Positions 6,405 to 11,225 of a stretch of DNA of 11,225 nucleotides are shown here, piece by piece. Source of the stretch: Verrucomicrobiota bacterium (lineage in GTDB: Bacteria; Verrucomicrobiota; Verrucomicrobiae; Chthoniobacterales; UBA10450); assembly GCA_005887855.1 (NCBI GenBank), contig VBQB01000115.1:1-11225 (forward strand), written 5' to 3'. Position numbers and translations under genes: made by a program. The notes under the pieces were generated by a model. The model was not told the DNA's origin. It ran no database searches and worked only from the letters and a program-made list of their open reading frames with translations. Position 1 is the first letter of the stretch. The number at the start of each line of letters is the position of its first letter.

Positions 6405-7930
6405 AACGCATCTTCGGTCTTGAGACGGAGTACGGCATTACGGTAAGCGACGCTGAGAGTGTCGATGTTGTCGCCGAATCGATACAGCTGGTGCGGCATT
6501 ACACCGAACACGGCGCGCTCATGAAATGGGATTACGAGTTGGAAGATCCACATCTCGATGCCCGCGGTTTTCGTGCCAGGGAATTGCTCCAGGACACCGA
6601 TGAATCGGCTTACTATGAGATCGACAAAAATCGAGCGCTCAGTTTCGAAGAAATAAAAAGCGACCTCGTTCTTTCAAATGGCGCCCGTTTTTACAACGAC
6701 CACGCCCATCCGGAATACTCTACTCCGGAATGCACGACGCTCCGGCAAATCGTGGCACAGGACAAGGCCGGCGAGCGCATCCTGGCGGAATGCGCGCGGC
6801 GTCGAAACCAGAAATTGCCGCCTGGCCACGAAGTCCGTCTTTACAAGAACAACAGCGACTTTGTCGGGCACAGTTACGGCTGTCACGATAATTACCTGAT
6901 GAGCCGCGGGATCGCATGGGACCGCATCGTCGCCGGCGTTCTGCCGTTTCTCATCACACGCCAAATCTTCGCCGGCGCAGGAAAGATGGGCATCGAAGCG
7001 GAGAGCGCGTCGGGCGAGCCTGGTGTTTTTCAGATTTCGCAACGCGCGGATTTTTTCAGTGTGCTGGTAAGTATTGACACCATGAATCGTCGTCCGCTGG
7101 TCAATACGCGCGACGAGCCGCATGCCGATGCGAGCCGCTATCGGCGGTTTCACGTTATCCTGGGCGATTCGAACATGAGCGAATGGGCGATAGCCATGAA
7201 AATCGGGACCACGGCGCTTGTTCTCGATCTGATCGAACGCGGGGAAGCGCCGCAACTCGAGATCGCGCAACCGATCGATGCGAACAAATCGATTAGCCGC
7301 GATCAAACTTACGACTGGATTATCGAGTTAAAGGACGGACGAAAGATTTCCGCAATCGATGTGCAACGGATTTATCTCAAGGCGGCGGCCAGGATCGACG
7401 ATGGCACGGACGAGGATCGACAATGGATCTTGCGCGAATGGGAGAATGTTCTCAACGATCTCGAGCGCGACGTTATGCTGACGCGCGACCGGGTCGATTG
7501 GATGGCGAAGAAGTTCTTGCTTGATGCGTTGCAGGCAGAAGAAAAGCTTTCCTCGAAGGATCCGTGGCTGCAATCGATCGATCTAGAGTATCACAATGTC
7601 GATCTTGAGCATGGCCTGTATTACGAGCTTGTGCGTCAGGGGGCGATGCGCCGCGTCGTGACCGAAGACGAGATCAAAACGTCAATCTTCTGTCCGCCAG
7701 AAACCACACGCGCATTTTTTCGCGGCCGTTCTGTTGCACGTTTCAACAACGAGATTTCCTCGATCCAGTGGGACGAAATCGTCTTCGAAAATCGATCGCA
7801 AATCCGTCGGATCGTTTTGCCCGAAGCCGCATCGGACGTCAGACTCAGTGCGTTAAATCACGCCGCGCGCAATGGTAAAGACTTTGCAGAATTCATTCGC
7901 GCGATCAGTGAGATCAGCGATTCGCAGTAG
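6401..7930 (+). CDS. dop: Dop-type Pup deamidase/depupylase homologue (Dop/PafA family)
   Basis: The 509-residue protein is a glutamine-synthetase-like enzyme of the Dop/PafA family, which acts on the C-terminus of the ubiquitin-like modifier Pup (deamidation and removal from targets for Dop, ligation for PafA). Visible motifs: GLETEYG with E8 and E10 at the ATP/Mg site, YNDHAHPEYSTPEC with the catalytic Asp100, HSYGCHDNYL (157-166), NTRDEPHAD (235-243) and GDSNMSE (255-261). The long insert at about 40-90 (KWDYELEDPHLDARGF onward) and DHAHPEYS are Dop-like; TRQIFAGAGK and GDSNMSE read more like PafA. I call it Dop mainly on the insert and length. GGGGTGGGCGGG just upstream of the ATG may serve as a ribosome site, and the start overlaps the transposase stop. 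No Pup, PafA or 20S gene is next to it. It converges with guaA. Confidence 0.92.
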   Translation: MKRIFGLETEYGITVSDAESVDVVAESIQLVRHYTEHGALMKWDYELEDPHLDARGFRARELLQDTDESAYYEIDKNRALSFEEIKSDLVLSNGARFYNDHAHPEYSTPECTTLRQIVAQDKAGERILAECARRRNQKLPPGHEVRLYKNNSDFVGHSYGCHDNYLMSRGIAWDRIVAGVLPFLITRQIFAGAGKMGIEAESASGEPGVFQISQRADFFSVLVSIDTMNRRPLVNTRDEPHADASRYRRFHVILGDSNMSEWAIAMKIGTTALVLDLIERGEAPQLEIAQPIDANKSISRDQTYDWIIELKDGRKISAIDVQRIYLKAAARIDDGTDEDRQWILREWENVLNDLERDVMLTRDRVDWMAKKFLLDALQAEEKLSSKDPWLQSIDLEYHNVDLEHGLYYELVRQGAMRRVVTEDEIKTSIFCPPETTRAFFRGRSVARFNNEISSIQWDEIVFENRSQIRRIVLPEAASDVRLSALNHAARNGKDFAEFIRAISEISDSQ

Positions 7931-7962
7931 GCGCGATCGCCCTTCGCCGGATCGCGGGGGTT

Positions 7963-8144
7963 GGGTAGGGCACGCGTCTCGCGTGCTGGTTTCGGCGTCC
8001 CGCCGAAACAATCTTTCGTGAACGCTTCCACCTCTGAAATCTTGGCGCAGATCTAGGAAAGTTCGCGCTGGCGATACGCCAACGCAGGCTCGCCACGGGA
8101 CGAGTCCGTCCGACTGGCGGACACGCAAGACGCGTGCGCTACCC
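7963..8144. repeat. MITE-like 182-bp element with terminal inverted repeats and internal hairpins
   Basis: The ends are inverted repeats of 23 bp with two mismatches: 7963-7985, beginning GGGTAGGGCACGCG, and 8122-8144, its near reverse complement. Inside are further hairpins: GCACGCG/CGCGTGC in the left end, a perfect 9-bp stem GTTTCGGCG/CGCCGAAAC (7989-8009) and TGGCG/CGCCA (8069-8081). There is no coding capacity. It fills most of the 264-bp gap between the convergent dop and guaA and may stop transcription from both sides. A 12-base piece of its left end recurs at 10802. It is a non-autonomous mobile or REP/BIME-type repeat. Confidence 0.78.
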
Positions 8145-8194
8145 ACACCAGACTGCCGCGCAAGCGAAGCACATTCCGCCATCCGCAATCGAAT

Positions 8195-9790
8195 TCACTC
8201 CCACTCGATCGTGCTCGGCGGTTTACTTGAGATATCGTAACAGACGCGATTAACGCCTTTGACTTCGTTACTGATTCGAGCGGAGATACGCGCGAGCAAT
8301 TCGTAGGGAAGTCGCACCCAATCTGCAGTCATGCCATCCTGGCTTTCGACGATGCGCAGCACGATTGTATTTTCGTAAGTGCGCTGATCGCCCATTACGC
8401 CAACCGAGCGGACCGGGAGCAGGACAGCGAAGGATTGCCAGACGCGATAATACCAATCAGAAGATTCCATTTCGCTCACGACAATTGTGTCCGCTTCGCG
8501 CAAGATCGACAATCGCTCCGGGGTGACTTCACCGAGAATGCGAACGGCAAGGCCCGGTCCCGGAAAGGGCTGACGATACACGATCTCTTTAGGCAACCCG
8601 AGCTGCAACCCGGCCTGGCGTACTTCGTCTTTGAATAATTGTCGAACCGGTTCGACGAGCTTGAAGTGCATTTTCTCGGGCAATCCGCCAACGTTGTGAT
8701 GACTTTTGATCACCTGTGCGGGATTGCCCTCGATCGATACGCTCTCAATCACGTCTGGATAAAGGGTGCCTTGCGCGAGAAACTTGTAACCGCGGTGTTT
8801 GCGGGCGCCGTTCCTTCGGTCTTCCGCGAGTAACTCTTCAGTCGCATGTTGGAACACTTTGATGAATTCGCTGCCGATAATTTTCCTTTTTGTTTCCGGA
8901 TCGGTCACGCCTTTGAGCACGGCGAGGAAGCGTTTGCTCGCGTCCGCATATTTCAAACGCACGTGAAAATTTTCGCCGAAAACGCGCTGGACGATTTCTT
9001 CCTCGCGCGAACGGAGCAGTCCATTATTCACGAAAATGCAGGTAAGCTGGTCGCCAATGGCTTTATGCAAGAGCGCAGCGGTCACGGAAGAATCGACCCC
9101 GCCGCTTAAACCGAGCACCACTTTTTGATCACCGACCTGTTCGCGGACGCGTGCGCAAGCTTCTTCGATGAACGAACCCATCGTCCAGTCCATCGTGCAG
9201 TGGCAGATGTGATAGACGAAATTCTGCAGAATCTCCTTCCCGCGCGGTGTGTGCCCGACTTCGGGATGAAATTGCAGCCCGTAAAGTTTGCGTTCCGGAT
9301 CCTCCACCGCTGCGAAGTTGGAGCTCTCCGTCCTCCCGGCAGCGCGAAATCCCTTCGGCAGCGCCGTCACTTCATCGCCATGACTGTTCCAGACATCGAT
9401 CTGTGGGCCGAGCCCACCTAGCAGTTGCGAGCCGTTTGCGATGTGCAACGTCCCAGCGCCGTACTCGCGTCGCCCGGTGAACACAACCTGGCCGCCGAGG
9501 TGATGTGCCATCAGCATCAAGCCATAACAAATGCCGAGCACCGGGATGCCGAGCGAAAAGATTTCTGGATCGAGATGTGGCGCGTCTTTGTCGTAAACAC
9601 TTGCGGGACCACCAGAGAGAATGAGTCCGTTCGGTTTCAGCTTGGCGATTTCAGCTGCGGATGTGTTGAAGCGAACAATCTCCGAATAAACCTGCAATTC
9701 ACGAATGCGCCGCGCAATGACTTGTGTGTACTGGGAACCGAAATCGAGAATGAGGATTCTTGAATGCGCTGATGGAGCCGCCGTCTTCAC
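8195..9790 (-). CDS. guaA: GMP synthase (glutamine-hydrolysing)
   Basis: The 531-residue enzyme converts XMP to GMP using ATP and glutamine, in purine synthesis in the cytoplasm. The N-terminal class I glutamine amidotransferase domain (about 10-200) has the nucleophile Cys88 in GICYG and the His175/Glu177 pair in QFHPEVGH. The ATP pyrophosphatase domain has the PP-loop SGGVDSS at 229-235 and the family sequence [16 protein letters not shown]. The C-terminal dimerisation domain ends in the conserved KPPSTIEWE. Length matches the family. The start is GTG at 9790, 3 bp after the stop of a small lipoprotein gene with no clear ribosome site, so translation is probably coupled. It ends facing dop across a repeat element. 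No guaB is visible. The assignment is certain. Confidence 0.98.
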   Translation of the reverse strand: MKTAAPSAHSRILILDFGSQYTQVIARRIRELQVYSEIVRFNTSAAEIAKLKPNGLILSGGPASVYDKDAPHLDPEIFSLGIPVLGICYGLMLMAHHLGGQVVFTGRREYGAGTLHIANGSQLLGGLGPQIDVWNSHGDEVTALPKGFRAAGRTESSNFAAVEDPERKLYGLQFHPEVGHTPRGKEILQNFVYHICHCTMDWTMGSFIEEACARVREQVGDQKVVLGLSGGVDSSVTAALLHKAIGDQLTCIFVNNGLLRSREEEIVQRVFGENFHVRLKYADASKRFLAVLKGVTDPETKRKIIGSEFIKVFQHATEELLAEDRRNGARKHRGYKFLAQGTLYPDVIESVSIEGNPAQVIKSHHNVGGLPEKMHFKLVEPVRQLFKDEVRQAGLQLGLPKEIVYRQPFPGPGLAVRILGEVTPERLSILREADTIVVSEMESSDWYYRVWQSFAVLLPVRSVGVMGDQRTYENTIVLRIVESQDGMTADWVRLPYELLARISARISNEVKGVNRVCYDISSKPPSTIEWE

Positions 9791-9793
9791 GCG

Positions 9794-9994
9794 CTACTCG
9801 TGAGTTTGCGGCACGCTGTGCTCGCTCGCGGGATCGTTGTAGGATCGCTCGATTGGGCCGAGTGTTCCCTGGCCGGTAACACCACGTTGAAGCTGGCCTT
9901 GTACTTCTTCCGTGCTGCGTTGTTCGAGCGGATCTGCGCAGCCGCCCACCAGCACCATCGATGCGATCACGAGCAAGATCGGCATGCGCTTCAT
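9794..9994 (-). CDS. Small predicted lipoprotein upstream of guaA
   Basis: The 66-residue product begins MKRMPILLVIASMVLVGGC: a short basic start, a hydrophobic core and a lipobox with Cys19. That predicts processing by signal peptidase II and a mature lipoprotein of about 48 residues. The mature part is polar, with ADPLEQRSTEEVQGQL and a Gly-rich middle, and has no known domain. It stops 3 bp before the guaA GTG, so the two are probably one transcript. A promoter-like sequence directly upstream places the first base close to the ATG. I do not recognise the family; the function is unknown, and a link to guanine synthesis is not implied beyond co-transcription. It could be a chance frame, but the textbook lipoprotein signal makes that unlikely. 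Confidence 0.75.
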   Translation of the reverse strand: MKRMPILLVIASMVLVGGCADPLEQRSTEEVQGQLQRGVTGQGTLGPIERSYNDPASEHSVPQTHE

Positions 9995-10000
9995 CTGCTC

Positions 10001-10028
10001 ATTTTAGAAAGCGAGCGCAGGATTGCAA
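10001..10028 (-). promoter_or_regulatory. Promoter of the lipoprotein-guaA operon, possibly leaderless
   Basis: Read on the minus strand, TTGCAA (plus 10023-10028), a 16-bp spacer and TAAAAT (plus 10001-10006) resemble a sigma70 promoter. The -10 box ends only 6 bases before the lipoprotein ATG at 9994, so the transcript would start at or next to the start codon. Confidence 0.45.
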
Positions 10029-10049
10029 GAACACTGGATCGTCGAACGG

Positions 10050-10130
10050 TTGAAGCGATCAAGCGCTGAAGCGTTGCAGGGGTCACACTGGTGGTTGGCG
10101 CCTTAACGCTTTAACGTTTCAACTCTTTAA
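10050..10130. repeat. Imperfect inverted repeat upstream of aat
   Basis: Two 26-base arms, 10050-10075 (TTGAAGCG...GAAGCGTT) and 10105-10130 (AACGCTTTAACG...TTTAA), are reverse complements at 19 of 26 positions with a 29-base loop. The element fills the space between the lipoprotein promoter and the aat start, ending 6 bases before the ATG. It may be another dispersed repeat, or may act on aat expression. No good promoter for aat is seen. Confidence 0.5.
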
Positions 10131-10136
10131 CGCGCC

Positions 10137-10709
10137 ATGATCGATCCGGAACTTTTGTTGCAAGGCTATCGGCTTGGCGTCTTTCCGATGGCGATGGGGA
10201 ACGGCACGATTGAATGGTTCTCACCCGATCCCCGCGCGATTTTGCCGCTCGATGCATTTCATCTTCCCCATGCCCTACAGCGCGTCGCGCGGAAAAAAAC
10301 TTTTGAAATCAAGATCGACGATCGCTTTTCGGATGTGATCGAGGCCTGCGCGAAGCGCGAAGACACGTGGATCAATCGGGAAATTATCGAGAGCTATACA
10401 CGATTGCACGAGCTTGGCTACGCGCACTCGGTCGAAGCTTGGAGGGAGGGTCAACTCGCCGGCGGACTCTACGGGGTCGCAGTCGGCGGCGCATTTTTTG
10501 GCGAATCGATGTTTCATCGCGTTACAGACGCGTCGAAGATCGCGCTGGTGGCGCTCGTGCAACATTTGCGTGCGAAAAAGTTCGTGTTGCTCGACACCCA
10601 ATGGCTCACGCCGCACTTGCAACACTTCGGCGGCATCGAGATTTCACGGAACCATTACCTGCGCTTGCTCAAGCGCGCGGTCGAATTGCCGCGCAAATTC
10701 GGGGACTGA
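10137..10709 (+). CDS. aat: Leucyl/phenylalanyl-tRNA--protein transferase
   Basis: The 190-residue enzyme moves Leu or Phe from aminoacyl-tRNA to the N-terminal Arg or Lys of proteins, creating a bacterial N-degron normally read by ClpS and degraded by ClpAP. The family signature is clear: YRLGVFPMA near the start, WFSPDPRAILPLD (27-39), the core GGLYGVAVGGAFFGESMFHR (109-128), and LLDTQWLTPHL followed by HFGGIEISRNHYL. It is shorter than E. coli Aat (234 residues) because it lacks the extra N-terminal segment, as in many other bacteria. The ATG at 10137 fits the alignment start, but no ribosome site is visible. It is a single gene; tRNA-Phe, a source of its substrate, lies 217 bp downstream. 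The assignment is sure. Confidence 0.96.
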   Translation: MIDPELLLQGYRLGVFPMAMGNGTIEWFSPDPRAILPLDAFHLPHALQRVARKKTFEIKIDDRFSDVIEACAKREDTWINREIIESYTRLHELGYAHSVEAWREGQLAGGLYGVAVGGAFFGESMFHRVTDASKIALVALVQHLRAKKFVLLDTQWLTPHLQHFGGIEISRNHYLRLLKRAVELPRKFGD

Positions 10710-10716
10710 TCCTTTG

Positions 10717-10783
10717 GTAGGAACGGACCGCCTGGCCGTCCGAATCTCGTTCGTCGGCGCGCCCAGCGGTCGCGCCGCCCTAC
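10717..10783. repeat. BIME-like double hairpin downstream of aat
   Basis: The outer bases GTAGG (10717-10721) and CCTAC (10779-10783) are complementary. Between them lie two hairpins: GGAC...GTCC (10725-10741, with inner GCC/GGC) and GGCGCG/CGCGCC (10756-10776). It starts 7 bp after the aat stop, shares the GTAGG opening with the other hairpin repeats in the window, and may act as a transcription barrier. Confidence 0.6.
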
Positions 10784-10801
10784 TACACGATCTTTGAAAT
10801 T

Positions 10802-10852
10802 GTAGGGCACGCGCATCCATGCCAGCGTCAGGGCAACTGAAGCGCTTGCCCT
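10802..10852. repeat. Partial MITE end plus hairpin
   Basis: GTAGGGCACGCG at 10802-10813 is identical to 7965-7976 in the left end of the 182-bp element, but no matching right end follows. Further on, AGGGCAA (10830-10836) and TTGCCCT (10846-10852) form a perfect 7-bp stem. It appears to be a fragment or related member of the same repeat group. Confidence 0.5.
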
Positions 10853-10926
10853 AAAGCCGGATTCTTGCATAGTGAACGCCCGACATTTGAGGGTGACTTT
10901 TCTACGTCGATCTTCCTTGAAACGAC

Positions 10927-10999
10927 GGCTGGGTAGCTCAGTTGGCAGAGCAGAGGACTGAAAATCCTCGTGTCGGCGGTTCGATTCCGCCCCCAGCCA
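10927..10999 (+). tRNA. tRNA-Phe (GAA)
   Basis: The 73-nt sequence folds completely: acceptor GGCTGGG/CCCAGCC, D stem GCTC/GAGC, anticodon stem GAGGA/TCCTC with loop CTGAAAA, and T arm GGCGG-TTCGATT-CCGCC. The anticodon is GAA, for Phe, and the discriminator base is A. CCA is not encoded. The following CCCTTTTT may contribute to ending the transcript. Confidence 0.97.
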
Positions 11000-11100
11000 C
11001 ACCCTTTTTCAGAGGGAAAACACGATCGAAACTCCCGTTTTCCGACTATGACCCGAAAAGGCCGGAGATGAAAGAATATACGGCTTTACGGAGAGTAAAC

Positions 11101-11119
11101 TGTCCTGCATTGTCCTGCA
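11101..11119. repeat. Tandem repeat TGTCCTGCA x2 downstream of tRNA-Phe
   Basis: TGTCCTGCA occurs at 11101-11109 and 11111-11119, a 10-bp period, close to one DNA helix turn. It lies about 100 bp after tRNA-Phe in a stretch (11000-11225) where I find no convincing gene. It resembles the GTCCTAAA pair beside tRNA-Asp and could be a protein-binding or integrase arm site. Confidence 0.4.
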
Positions 11120-11225
11120 ATAGCCTATTCCCGCGCCCTGTGCGCCCGAATTTCTACGTTTCAAGGCTCCGGGCAGGAACTGCGATAAGAGAAATTTCCA
11201 AAAGTCAGCGTTGACCACGACCTCG

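Noticed and set aside
6674..7306. Minus-strand 210-codon frame inside dop
   Set aside because: It is a shadow of a strongly conserved gene and the translated sequence has no family features.
7931..8194. Possible small pup/UBact gene between dop and guaA
   Set aside because: The gap is mostly the hairpin-rich repeat element and has no frame ending in a Pup-like tail.
1..11225. CRISPR array, rRNA, prophage genes or replication origin
   Set aside because: No regularly spaced long repeats, rRNA sequence, phage structural genes or clustered DnaA-box-like sites were seen.

Overview
The window looks like chromosome from a Gram-negative soil bacterium with moderate to high GC, most plausibly Verrucomicrobiota (Chthoniobacterales/Udaeobacter-like). 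This rests on four things: a Pup-type unfoldase and a Dop-like enzyme outside an actinobacterial setting, a lipoprotein with a lipobox, an ECF sigma factor paired with a membrane Ser/Thr kinase, and many small hairpin repeats between genes. Few genes have a convincing Shine-Dalgarno sequence. The phylum is an inference; no rRNA or marker gene fixes it.

Left part (1-3800). A signalling group lies on the minus strand: an ECF sigma factor (1860-2438), a frameshifted four-helix-bundle gene bracketed by inverted short repeats (1395-1840), and a transmembrane Ser/Thr kinase that runs off the window (1-1283). A secreted cupin (2616-3215) is divergent from the sigma factor. A small unrecognised protein (3286-3708, minus) follows, then tRNA-Asp (3845-3918, minus) with its own promoter.

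Centre (4099-7930). A sigma70-like promoter drives an Mpa/ARC proteasomal AAA ATPase (4162-5847). Next come a RAYT-type (REP-associated) Y1 transposase bracketed by two nearly identical REP hairpins (5861-6374) and a Dop-type Pup deamidase/depupylase homologue (6401-7930). No Pup/UBact, PafA or 20S proteasome gene is visible, and the ATPase lacks the C-terminal GQYL motif used to dock on the 20S core. This partial Pup pathway is the most interesting part of the window.

Right part (7931-11225). A 182-bp MITE-like element with terminal inverted repeats fills the gap between the convergent dop and guaA. On the minus strand a tiny lipoprotein and guaA (GMP synthase) form an apparent two-gene operon with a promoter placed for a leaderless transcript. 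On the plus strand are aat (Leu/Phe-tRNA-protein transferase), two further hairpin repeats and tRNA-Phe. No gene is recognised after tRNA-Phe, only a tandem 10-bp repeat.

How the genes may connect: Mpa and Dop belong to one protein-tagging and degradation pathway. Aat marks proteins for a different, N-degron route and uses Phe-tRNA, which is encoded just downstream. GuaA and the signalling group are probably unrelated neighbours.
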